The notes below the pieces were generated by a model, which did not search any database, was not told where the DNA came from, and saw only the letters and a program-made list of their open reading frames with translations. A stretch of DNA of 64,000 nucleotides from Psychromonas algarum (GTDB taxonomy: Bacteria > Pseudomonadota > Gammaproteobacteria > Enterobacterales > Psychromonadaceae). Numbering within the stretch: position 1 is the stretch's first letter; each line of letters opens with the position of its first letter. Made by a program: the position numbers and the translations under genes. Below, piece after piece: positions 56,456-64,000 of the stretch. Location: positions 1 through 64,000 of the forward strand of contig NZ_SNUW01000004.1 of NCBI RefSeq assembly GCF_004376845.1. The letters run 5' to 3'.

Positions 56456-57574
56456 ATGAAAAACAATCAATGGAAGCGAATTGTATTAAAAGTTGGTAGC
56501 GCATTAATTGCACCAGAAAGAAAAGGATGTAGTTCTCGTTATCTATTACACATCGCTAAATTTATATTGCAATGTAGAGACCAAGGGATAGAAGTTATCC
56601 TTGTATCATCTGGCTCTGTAGCCGCAGGTTCTCACTTTTTTGGCAATCTAGAAAATCCATCTTTAGCAATAAAAAAAGCAATGGCAGCAGCCGGTCAAAA
56701 TGAAATGATGGCCGCTTGGGACCGATTTTTTGATTTTCCATCAGCACAAATTTTATTAACTCATGGTGACTTACGCGATAAAGAAAGATATGACAGCGTA
56801 CGTGAAACTATGTTTGCACTACTTGATAATGGCATATTACCAATCGTAAACGAAAATGATGTGGTAACAACGGATGAATTGAAAGTAGGTGACAATGACA
56901 ACTTATCTGCCATGGTTGCTGCAGCTGCCGATGCAGATTCTCTCATTATTTGTTCTGATATTGATGGTTTATACAATAAAAATCCTCATACTAATACTGA
57001 TGCTAAGTTAATTAAACAAGTTCATAATATTGACCAATCAATTTATGACATGGCCGGTGGCGCGCACAGCAGCGTAGGCACAGGTGGTATGAAAACGAAG
57101 ATAGAAGCAGCTGAAAAAGCCACTTCACATGGACTCAGCACTTATATCATCAACGGTTTCAAAGAAAGTTCATTTGAACAGTTAATTTTAGGTAATAATC
57201 CCGGTACTATATTTTCTCCTTATGACTCACCAATGAAAGAAGACTTGCATTGGATGACACACACTGCAAAAGCACAAGGTGAGTTAGTGATAGAGGATGG
57301 TTTTGATTACCCATTTGATGAAAATAGCGAGCAATTAACCAGCAATGAAATATCAGAAGTGCATGGTGAATTTGCTGTCGGTGATACCATTCTGGTGCGC
57401 AGTGAAGATGGCAAACACCTGGCTAAAGCAGAAGCAAATTACAGCAGTTGCTTACTCAACTTCATAGCGACTCATGATGAAGAGGGAGATGAATTCCAAC
57501 ATCATACAGGGCCTATTATTTCTGATAAGAACATTGCATATTTAGATAACTCACACGAAGAAGCACATAAATAA
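56456..57574 (+). CDS. proB: glutamate 5-kinase
   Basis: First enzyme of proline synthesis: phosphorylates glutamate to gamma-glutamyl phosphate. It has 372 residues (E. coli 367). The kinase domain has KVGSALIAP, VSSGSVAAG, NENDVVTTDELKVGDNDNLSAMVA and GTGGMKTKIEAA. The C-terminal ~100 residues form the PUA domain. Shine-Dalgarno AAAGAG lies before the ATG. proA, normally its partner downstream, is absent here, so proB is solitary. The enzyme is generally feedback-inhibited by proline. Confidence 0.95.
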   Translation: MKNNQWKRIVLKVGSALIAPERKGCSSRYLLHIAKFILQCRDQGIEVILVSSGSVAAGSHFFGNLENPSLAIKKAMAAAGQNEMMAAWDRFFDFPSAQILLTHGDLRDKERYDSVRETMFALLDNGILPIVNENDVVTTDELKVGDNDNLSAMVAAAADADSLIICSDIDGLYNKNPHTNTDAKLIKQVHNIDQSIYDMAGGAHSSVGTGGMKTKIEAAEKATSHGLSTYIINGFKESSFEQLILGNNPGTIFSPYDSPMKEDLHWMTHTAKAQGELVIEDGFDYPFDENSEQLTSNEISEVHGEFAVGDTILVRSEDGKHLAKAEANYSSCLLNFIATHDEEGDEFQHHTGPIISDKNIAYLDNSHEEAHK

Positions 57575-57617
57575 ATTATTTTATAACAATCTCTTCTGTA
57601 GATATTTAATATAATTA

Positions 57618-57655
57618 AGCACTCATATTATTGGCTAAGGCATAATCTGAGTGCT
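57618..57655 (+). terminator. hairpin after proB
   Basis: Outer stem AGCACTCA / TGAGTGCT, a 1x1 mismatch, then ATTAT / ATAAT. There is no clear T-run, so it may work as a weak terminator or mRNA-end structure. Confidence 0.55.
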
Positions 57656-57684
57656 ACAAACCTTATTAATCATAAATTAACCGA

Positions 57685-58151
57685 TTATTTTCTACCTTCT
57701 GTTTCTAAGTGTTTATATTTGACGTTAGTAAACCTATGTCCTCCTGCAGCAGTTAAATAACCAGCTTTTTCAGCCCAAAATCCATATATGAACCTGACAG
57801 TTTTAGCACAACTATAAACGACGTTTGAACCTTTAATATGAATGCTATCAGGTGTATTGCTAATCCAACTATTTTTTAATGCGGCTGCCGAAAACAGATA
57901 AACATGGTTGGCATATTTTTTTGTGTGAACAGTCAACCTCCCCTTTCTAGCTATAATAAGTTGCTCTGACCATCAAAAACTTCATCTTCAGCAACAACAA
58001 TTCTGTTATTTACTGTAATTATCTCTCCTTTAAAATCTTTTAATGGGGCATAATCCACTTGAAAGGATGCGTTAACGAAAGAGATTTTGAATATGGTTAA
58101 AAGTAAAATAATCTTAAACAGTTCCGCAGTGATAGATAGACAACTTTTCAT
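57685..58151 (-). pseudogene. frameshifted secreted protein with coat-hanger-like repeat
   Basis: Two leftward frames join into one gene. The first (58151-57951) encodes a signal peptide ending near SFVNA and then VDYAPLKDFKGEIITVNNRIVVAEDEVFDG before stopping. The other frame continues SEQLIIARKGRLTVHTKKY and runs to 57685, with VRFIYGFWAEKAGYLTAAGG, which resembles the three-coathanger stack motif of secreted proteins. One missing base around 57969 would explain the split. It is either a real broken gene or a sequencing error. There is no slippery site that would suggest programmed frameshifting. Confidence 0.65.
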
Positions 58152-58231
58152 ATGACAACTCTCTAGGGATTTAAAATAATTAACACGCTGTATCGTTACA
58201 TCACATTATTGATATAACGCTATAGAAGATA

Positions 58232-58825
58232 GTGTTAAACAAACCAATGAGAAATAAATATTTTATGTTTTTACGCACAAGAAAAACCTTTAACGCCTTA
58301 TTTGAAAACTTACCAACCTCAGAAAAAATATTGCATCTAACCGTGGTTATATGGGTTTCATTACAAATTATTAGTTCATATTTTATGCATGTTCATTCAA
58401 CAACATTGTGGGCTGATATTAATCTGATGAGTCAATTTCATGTTTATAGTGGATTACTTTTATTTGTTATCACTTCTATCTTCTTCATGAAAATTTTAAA
58501 CAGAAGAAAAGCTAAGGATATTTATCCTTGGCTTTATAAAGACTTTGATGGCATCAAACAAGATAGCAAAACATTAATGGCATTTCGTTTACCAACAAGT
58601 CGACCTGGTGGTTTAGCAGCAACTGTAGAAGGCTTAGGTTGTATTGCTTTAATGATTGCTTTACTAACAGGGATTGTTTGGTATGTCACAGTTGGAAATG
58701 GCGTACTTAGCCCAGTCTTACTCAAAACACATAAAGTCAGCGTTGGATTAATCGAAGCTTATTTTTATGGCCATGCTTTCTTTGGCTTCTTACATTTATT
58801 TCAAAGACTACGATCTAAAGAGTAA
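58232..58825 (+). CDS. cytochrome b561/hydrogenase-type membrane protein
   Basis: A protein of up to 197 residues with four hydrophobic helices, of the cytochrome b (Ni/Fe-hydrogenase b-type) superfamily. Possible heme-ligand histidines sit in ILHLTVVIW (helix 1), QFHVYSGLLLF (helix 2) and LLKTHKVSVGLIEAYFYGHAFFGFLHLF (helix 4). The start is uncertain: GTG at 58232, ATG at 58247 or ATG at 58265. No partner oxidoreductase is adjacent, so its electron donor is unknown. Confidence 0.75.
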   Translation: MLNKPMRNKYFMFLRTRKTFNALFENLPTSEKILHLTVVIWVSLQIISSYFMHVHSTTLWADINLMSQFHVYSGLLLFVITSIFFMKILNRRKAKDIYPWLYKDFDGIKQDSKTLMAFRLPTSRPGGLAATVEGLGCIALMIALLTGIVWYVTVGNGVLSPVLLKTHKVSVGLIEAYFYGHAFFGFLHLFQRLRSKE

Positions 58826-58836
58826 GTAACTAATAT

Positions 58837-58865
58837 AAAGCACCTTTCTCAAGGTGCTTTTATTG
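58837..58865 (+). terminator. terminator of cytochrome b-like gene
   Basis: Stem AAAGCACCTT / AAGGTGCTTT with TCTC loop and T-rich tail. Confidence 0.88.
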
Positions 58866-58977
58866 ATATCGTGTAACGCCTCACTTGCGATTGAAGCTAC
58901 AAAAAAACACTACCGATATTATCAATAGTGCCTTTAAGTTTATTGATTTAGCGAATAGCTTTACTCCTTCATTAAGC

Positions 58978-59664
58978 TTATATGCTTAAATGAGCGACTA
59001 TTTTATTAGCCACCAGCTCAGAACTTGCAGGATTTTGACCTGAAATAATCAACCCATCTTGTACAGCAAAAGCAATAAAATCATCCACTTTTTGGTAATC
59101 TGCACCACGTTTAATTAATTCATCTTCTACTAAGAAAGGAACAATATCAGTTAACTGCACTGCAGCCTCTTCCCCATTAGTAAAACCTGTCACCGCTTTA
59201 TTTTTAATAGCTGACTCACCGTTGCTATTTTTAACATCTAACAATACCGCACTTGCATGGCATACTGCTCCAACAGGTTTATTCGCAGCTAGAAAGCTTT
59301 CAATTAACTCAATTGAATCCGCATTATAAGCAAGATCCCATAATGGACCGTGGCCACCTGGGTAGAATACCGCATCGTAATCACCTTGATTAACTGATGA
59401 TAAAAGAACGGTATTCGCCAACACTTGTTTTACTGCTTGATCTTCGTCATAACGTTTTGTTGCATCTGTTTCAAAGTCAGATAATTGGCTAGTTGGATCA
59501 ACAGGTGGCTGACCGCCTAATGGTGATGCTAATGTGATATCAAAACCTGCATCTTTAAATACATAATACGGTGCAGCAAACTCTTCAACCCAGAAACCAG
59601 TTTTATGACCTGTATTACCTAATTTATCATGTGATGTTAGAACCATTAATATTTTCTTGCTCAT
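58978..59664 (-). CDS. DJ-1/PfpI-family protein (Hsp31-like)
   Basis: A 228-residue class-I glutamine-amidotransferase-like protein. The ATG at 59664 has AAGGGAG before it and gives MSKKILMVLTSHDKLGN; the open frame up to 59862 is longer but not family-like. The nucleophile is the cysteine in PVGAVCHASAVLLD, and the acidic partner is in FYPGGHGPLWDLA. It resembles the fungal/bacterial Hsp31 (glyoxalase III/chaperone) group, so it may act on methylglyoxal or glycated proteins. It is divergent from a LysR regulator that probably controls it. Confidence 0.88.
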   Translation of the reverse strand: MSKKILMVLTSHDKLGNTGHKTGFWVEEFAAPYYVFKDAGFDITLASPLGGQPPVDPTSQLSDFETDATKRYDEDQAVKQVLANTVLLSSVNQGDYDAVFYPGGHGPLWDLAYNADSIELIESFLAANKPVGAVCHASAVLLDVKNSNGESAIKNKAVTGFTNGEEAAVQLTDIVPFLVEDELIKRGADYQKVDDFIAFAVQDGLIISGQNPASSELVANKIVAHLSI

Positions 59665-59830
59665 GATCGCTCCCTTAAAATTATTTACATTTGCTAGCTG
59701 TAACCACTTGGTTAAGTAGCTATTTAATAAGTATATGCTTAATATTTCGCTGAACAATGCAGACTCTATCAACTTCATTGTTATAATTATTGATACAATA
59801 ACCGAAAGCAAACTGAATCGAGACTGAATA

Positions 59831-60739
59831 GTGAAACTTTCATTTGAACAATTAAAAAGCATGGTAGTTTTTGCACAAGTGATTGAGCAAGGTAGCTTAA
59901 GCGCCGCAGCTAAACATGTTGGGTTATCACGAGCGGTGGTGAGTTACCACATCAAAAAACTTGAAACACAACTAGGGATAAAGCTATTAAACCGTTCAAC
60001 TCGTAGCATTGCTCTCACAGAGGCAGGTGAACAGTATTATCAACGCTGTAAAGTTATCGTTGAGCAAGCACTTGCAGCTAATCAACAAATAGAAAATATT
60101 AAAAATGAGCCCACAGGATTAATCAAAATAGCCTGTCCAGTGAATGTTGGTTTACATACTATTGTGCCGGCATTAAACGAGTTTCGTCAGCTTTACCCTC
60201 ATATTCAACTAGATGTAAATCTGAGTGATGAAGTGGTTAATATCATTAAAGATGGTTTTGATATCGCCATTAGAGGCGCAGCTTTAGCGGACTCAGGTTT
60301 ACAAGCAACAAAACTATCTTCATTAAGTACTTACTTATGTGCGGCACCAAGTTATTTAATAAAACATGGGCGCCCCAATACTCCTGCACAATTAGCTTCT
60401 CATGATTGGATTCTTTACAAGTTAGCGGCTAATGTCTTAGAGCTAAAAAAAGGCAATCGTTCTTTTAGTGTGAAATTAAAAGGCAATATCAGTACTAATA
60501 ATGCTGCAGCCCGAACGGCTTTTGTTGAAGGTGGCCATGGTTTAGGACGTATTCCAAGCTATGATGCATTACCTAAAATAAATGCAGGGACATTAACTCA
60601 GGTGCTCGCGGATTATCAACTGAATGATATTGATCTATATGCAGTGTTTCCACCGGGAGGTGCTGATTCCAAAAAATTGCGTTTATTAATCGATTACCTA
60701 AAAGCCTACTTCATAAAAAATAAAAAAGTAGTCAGTTAA
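59831..60739 (+). CDS. LysR-family transcriptional regulator
   Basis: A 302-residue regulator with N-terminal helix-turn-helix GSLSAAAKHVGLSRAVVSYHIKKLETQLG and the continuing LLNRSTRSIALTEAG. The C-terminal effector-binding domain follows. It starts with GTG at 59831. The gene is divergent from the DJ-1/PfpI gene, the common arrangement in which a LysR protein activates its neighbour. The effector is unknown, but an electrophile or stress signal would fit the target. Confidence 0.9.
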   Translation: MKLSFEQLKSMVVFAQVIEQGSLSAAAKHVGLSRAVVSYHIKKLETQLGIKLLNRSTRSIALTEAGEQYYQRCKVIVEQALAANQQIENIKNEPTGLIKIACPVNVGLHTIVPALNEFRQLYPHIQLDVNLSDEVVNIIKDGFDIAIRGAALADSGLQATKLSSLSTYLCAAPSYLIKHGRPNTPAQLASHDWILYKLAANVLELKKGNRSFSVKLKGNISTNNAAARTAFVEGGHGLGRIPSYDALPKINAGTLTQVLADYQLNDIDLYAVFPPGGADSKKLRLLIDYLKAYFIKNKKVVS

Positions 60740-60871
60740 TAACTGACTTGAATTGATAAAAAATTCACTAACAGTATGATAGAGCATTAAATTCAGCAAT
60801 AGCTTAATTCCTAAAACATTAAATTATCTGTATGGTTTACAACATGCTTTATTCACTAAAAAGGTTTGATT

Positions 60872-62554
60872 ATGCCAACTAAACGTCCCTTATATATCCC
60901 CTTTGCAGGGCCCGCATTATTAGAAACGCCATTATTGAATAAAGGCAGTGCTTTTTCTTCCGAAGAACGTGATAATTTTAATTTAACGGGCCTATTACCT
61001 CATACTATTGAGACCATTGAAGAGCAGTCATTGCGTGCTTATCAGCAATTGTCTTCTTTCACTACAGACTTAGATAAACATATTTATCTGCGCAATATTC
61101 AAGATACCAATGAAACTCTATTTCATCAGCTAATTGAACAACATATTGAAGAAGTCATGCCACTTATCTACACACCAACCGTAGGTCAAGCATGTGAAAA
61201 ATTCTCTAAAATATATCGTCGAAAACGCGGGTTATTTATCTCCTACCCTGAGCGCCATAAAATTGATGATATGTTACAAAATGCAACTAAACAAAATGTA
61301 AAAGTTATCGTTGTCACTGATGGCGAACGTATTCTAGGTTTAGGTGACCAAGGCATTGGTGGTATGGGGATCCCCATTGGGAAATTAGCCCTGTATACCG
61401 CTTGTGGTGGCATTACTCCTGCTCATTGTCTACCCATTTTATTAGATGTAGGCACCAACAATAATCATTTATTAAATGACCCTATGTATATGGGATGGCG
61501 TAATCCGCGCATTACCGGCGAAGAATATAATGAGTTTGTCGATTTATTTATCCAAGCGGTTAAACGTCGCTGGCCAGAAGTGCTATTACAATTTGAAGAC
61601 TTTGCACAGGCAAATGCAACTCCCCTACTTAATAAGTATCGTGACCAATTATGTTGCTTTAATGATGATATTCAAGGTACCGCTGCGGTATCTGTGGGAA
61701 CGTTAATCGCCGCTTGTTTAAATAAAAAACAAAAGCTCAGTGAACAAAATATTGCTTTCTTAGGTGCAGGATCGGCTGGTTGTGGTATTGCCGAACATAT
61801 TATTAGACAGATGCAACGAGAAGGATTAAGTGAAGCACAAGCACGTAAACGTGTGTTTATGGTGGATCGTTATGGTTTATTAACAGATAACATGACCGAC
61901 TTACAAAGCTTCCAGAAAGCATTAGTACAAAAATCAGAAGACTTAGAAGACTGGGATAACAGCCAACGTTTAGGTTTAGAGCAAGTTGTTAAACAAGCAA
62001 AAATAACCGTTTTATTTGGTGTTAGTGGACAACCTGGTTTATTCACAAAAAGCGTGATAGAAAGCTTATGTGAAAATACTGAACAGCCTATTGTTTTACC
62101 TCTTTCAAATCCAACATCTCGTGTTGAAGCAACGCCGCAAGACATTACAAATTGGAGTCAAGGAAAGGCCATTATTGCAACTGGCAGCCCTTTTCCAAAC
62201 ACTTACTTTGATGATGATTTTTACGAAGTTTCACAATGTAATAATAGTTATATTTTCCCAGGGATTGGATTAGGTGTTATCGCTTCTCGAGCAACGGGGA
62301 TCAGCGACAATATGTTAATGGCTGCAAGCCAAGCGTTAGCAGATGCTTCTATGGAATATAAAAAAGCACCGGGCGCTCTATTACCGCCTTTAAGTGTGAT
62401 CAAAGAGATCAGCGCTAAAATTGCTTATGCTGTTGCTCAACAAGCTATAGAAGATAAATTAGCCTTACCAGTGACAGAAGAGAATATACAACGTCGATTA
62501 CAAGATACTTTCTGGTTACCTAAATACCGTGATTATCGCCGTACTTCTTTTTAA
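60872..62554 (+). CDS. maeA: NAD-dependent malic enzyme
   Basis: Oxidatively decarboxylates malate to pyruvate. It has 560 residues from the ATG at 60872, which has AAAGG ahead; a TTG at 60866 is less likely. The N-terminal malic domain has [23 protein letters not shown] and [27 protein letters not shown], with [11 protein letters not shown] and [12 protein letters not shown] giving the divalent-metal acids. The NAD domain has [17 protein letters not shown]. coli SfcA/MaeA has 565 residues; co-factor specificity is by similarity. Confidence 0.95.
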   Translation: MPTKRPLYIPFAGPALLETPLLNKGSAFSSEERDNFNLTGLLPHTIETIEEQSLRAYQQLSSFTTDLDKHIYLRNIQDTNETLFHQLIEQHIEEVMPLIYTPTVGQACEKFSKIYRRKRGLFISYPERHKIDDMLQNATKQNVKVIVVTDGERILGLGDQGIGGMGIPIGKLALYTACGGITPAHCLPILLDVGTNNNHLLNDPMYMGWRNPRITGEEYNEFVDLFIQAVKRRWPEVLLQFEDFAQANATPLLNKYRDQLCCFNDDIQGTAAVSVGTLIAACLNKKQKLSEQNIAFLGAGSAGCGIAEHIIRQMQREGLSEAQARKRVFMVDRYGLLTDNMTDLQSFQKALVQKSEDLEDWDNSQRLGLEQVVKQAKITVLFGVSGQPGLFTKSVIESLCENTEQPIVLPLSNPTSRVEATPQDITNWSQGKAIIATGSPFPNTYFDDDFYEVSQCNNSYIFPGIGLGVIASRATGISDNMLMAASQALADASMEYKKAPGALLPPLSVIKEISAKIAYAVAQQAIEDKLALPVTEENIQRRLQDTFWLPKYRDYRRTSF

Positions 62555-62569
62555 AACACGCTAAAAACA

Positions 62570-62604
62570 AAAAAACCTTAATATTGATAATATTAAGGTT
62601 TTTT
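62570..62604. terminator. bidirectional terminator
   Basis: Perfect 16-bp stem AAAAAACCTTAATATT / AATATTAAGGTTTTTT with a 3-base loop, between maeA and the leftward helicase gene. Confidence 0.9.
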
Positions 62605-62682
62605 AACAGCAATTTAATAGCTAATCTCAGTTCCGAATAAGCAAATTAATACAGACCCATTATTCAGAATTGAAGTTAAGTA

Positions 62683-63969
62683 TTAACCGCCAACAAAGTT
62701 ACTACGCACGCCACTTTGTTTTTTATTACTACCTGTTCTTGAACCTGAACGCACACCATCTTTATGGCCTACTTTTGGTGCTTTAGGCTTTTTAATTTTT
62801 TTCTCACGAGTATCTAATACCGAAGGAGGTAATGGTTCACCTGGCTGAAAACCTGCAAATACTTTACGAGGAATCACTTTTTTAATAAGACGTTCAATGT
62901 CTTTTAATAATTTAAACTCTTCTTGGCAAACTAATGAAATTGCTTCACCTTCATTACCAGCACGGCCAGTACGTCCGATACGATGCACATAATCTTCACT
63001 AACGTGTGGTAAATCAAAATTAACCACATTAGGTAATTGATCAATATCGATACCACGAGCAGCAATATCTGTTGCCACTAACACTTTAATTTGGCTTTCT
63101 TTAAATTGAGCTAATGCTTTAGTACGCGCACCTTGGCTTTTATTACCATGAATAGCTGCACTACGAATACCACGAGCTTCTAAATTTTTAACTAAACGAT
63201 TCGCACCATGTTTGGTTTTTACAAACACTAAAACTTGTTGCCATTTATTGTCGATAATTAACTGGCTTAATAACGCTGTTTTTTTCGTTTTATCAACTTC
63301 ATATAAAGTCTGTTCAATCTTTTCAACGGTTGTATTACGAGGACTCACTGAAATTTCAACAGGGTTATTAACTAAACCTTTTGCTAATGCTCGAATATCA
63401 TCAGAGAAAGTGGCTGAGAATAAAAGGTTTTGGCGTTTGGGCGGCAATGCTTTAAGGATCTTTTTAATATCATGAATAAAGCCCATATCTAACATACGGT
63501 CAGCTTCATCTAATACCAAAACTTCTAATTGTTGAAAGCGAATAGCATTTTGCTGATAAAGATCTAACAAGCGACCAGGCGTTGCGACCAAAATATCCAC
63601 ACCACGGCGTAAGTTTTGCATTTGTGGATTAATTTTAACACCACCATAAACCACCATGCTGCGAAGTGGCATATTCTGACCATACTTTTGTACACTCGCT
63701 TGTACTTGAGCAGCAAGCTCACGCGTTGGCGTTAATATCAACGCTCGTACTTGATTTGGTTTTGCTCGTTCACCTTTCTCTAACATAGCTAATAACGGTA
63801 AAGTAAACCCAGCCGTCTTCCCTGTTCCTGTTTGTGCTGCAGCCATTACATCTTTACCAGCTAATACAGCAGGAATAGCCTGTTCTTGAATAGGGGAAGG
63901 TGTTTCATAGCCAGCATTTTTAACTGCTTCTACTAACGATACGGGTAAACCTAGGGTTTCAAAACTCAT
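62683..63969 (-). CDS. rhlE: RhlE-type DEAD-box RNA helicase (copy 2)
   Basis: A 428-residue helicase starting at the ATG at 63969 ([20 protein letters not shown]). Motifs: [68 protein letters not shown], and [17 protein letters not shown]. The C-terminal tail is basic and Gly/Ser/Lys-rich and ends in [10 protein letters not shown]. It is closer to classical RhlE than the copy at 51823. The proteins share the same core but differ in length and tail, so they are paralogues rather than a recent duplication. Confidence 0.93.
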   Translation of the reverse strand: MSFETLGLPVSLVEAVKNAGYETPSPIQEQAIPAVLAGKDVMAAAQTGTGKTAGFTLPLLAMLEKGERAKPNQVRALILTPTRELAAQVQASVQKYGQNMPLRSMVVYGGVKINPQMQNLRRGVDILVATPGRLLDLYQQNAIRFQQLEVLVLDEADRMLDMGFIHDIKKILKALPPKRQNLLFSATFSDDIRALAKGLVNNPVEISVSPRNTTVEKIEQTLYEVDKTKKTALLSQLIIDNKWQQVLVFVKTKHGANRLVKNLEARGIRSAAIHGNKSQGARTKALAQFKESQIKVLVATDIAARGIDIDQLPNVVNFDLPHVSEDYVHRIGRTGRAGNEGEAISLVCQEEFKLLKDIERLIKKVIPRKVFAGFQPGEPLPPSVLDTREKKIKKPKAPKVGHKDGVRSGSRTGSNKKQSGVRSNFVGG

Positions 63970-64000
63970 ATAAAATCTCATTAAAGTACGGCACTTGCCA

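Noticed and set aside
59665-59862. Longer start for the DJ-1/PfpI protein
   Set aside because: The upstream segment overlaps the start of the divergent LysR gene and has no family counterpart; the ATG at 59664 has a strong ribosome binding site.

Overview
The window is AT-rich, densely packed chromosomal DNA from a gammaproteobacterium. Gene content and order (rapA-rluA, pntAB, syd/queF/ppnN/xni, a type-II branched-chain aminotransferase, ahpCF, two RhlE-type helicases, RIO1-type kinase) fit the Vibrionales/Alteromonadales side of the class. A marine genus such as Psychromonas is my best guess, but this is inference from protein style and cannot be proven here. No prophage, insertion sequence, CRISPR array or tRNA gene was found.

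Layout. 1-300 is the leader and tandem promoters of a ribosomal RNA operon that runs leftward out of the window. 452-4096 is rapA-rluA. 4403-7341 is pntAB, the proton-translocating transhydrogenase. 7439-15809 is the main accessory locus: a DeoR-type repressor divergent from a five-gene operon with a free mannitol-type EIIA, an EIICB permease, an EIIA-HPr-EI fusion, an unusually long zinc dehydrogenase of the sorbose-phosphate-reductase type, and a 1-phosphofructokinase-family kinase. Together these make a self-contained uptake and catabolic route for an unidentified hexitol or hexose. 15925-23601 holds mostly leftward housekeeping and stress genes (M48 lipoprotein, Bcr-type efflux, branched-chain aminotransferase, hydrolase, TerB-like, RIO kinase, EamA transporter). 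23861-29902 is the syd / queF-TPR protein-ppnN-xni neighbourhood. 30045-40019 carries a membrane-anchored unknown, a purine permease with a structured leader, a hydroxyacid dehydrogenase, acnA, fpr and a B12-type radical SAM protein. 40112-46862 includes an FAD protein, a small cysteine-rich ORF divergent from sfsA across a Fur-box-like palindrome, a peroxiredoxin, an RlhA-type U32 protein and a lipoprotein. 47128-55875 has ybiT, a decayed DoxX-like gene, ahpCF, a DEAD-box helicase, an M48 lipoprotein, the intact DoxX-like paralogue and a tiny YqaE/Pmp3 membrane protein. 56193-64000 holds proB with a possible proline-rich leader peptide, a frameshifted secreted protein, a cytochrome b-like protein, a DJ-1/PfpI protein divergent from a LysR regulator, a malic enzyme and a second RhlE.

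Most worth a second look: (1) a 23-codon ORF with a Shine-Dalgarno and three consecutive proline codons upstream of solitary proB, followed by mutually exclusive RNA pairings, one of which involves the proB ribosome binding site; (2) the uncharacterised PTS-dehydrogenase-kinase operon; (3) a TPR-membrane protein ending in what looks like a degenerate GGDEF domain; (4) a structured leader before a purine permease; (5) a duplicated DoxX-like gene with one copy broken by an internal deletion.
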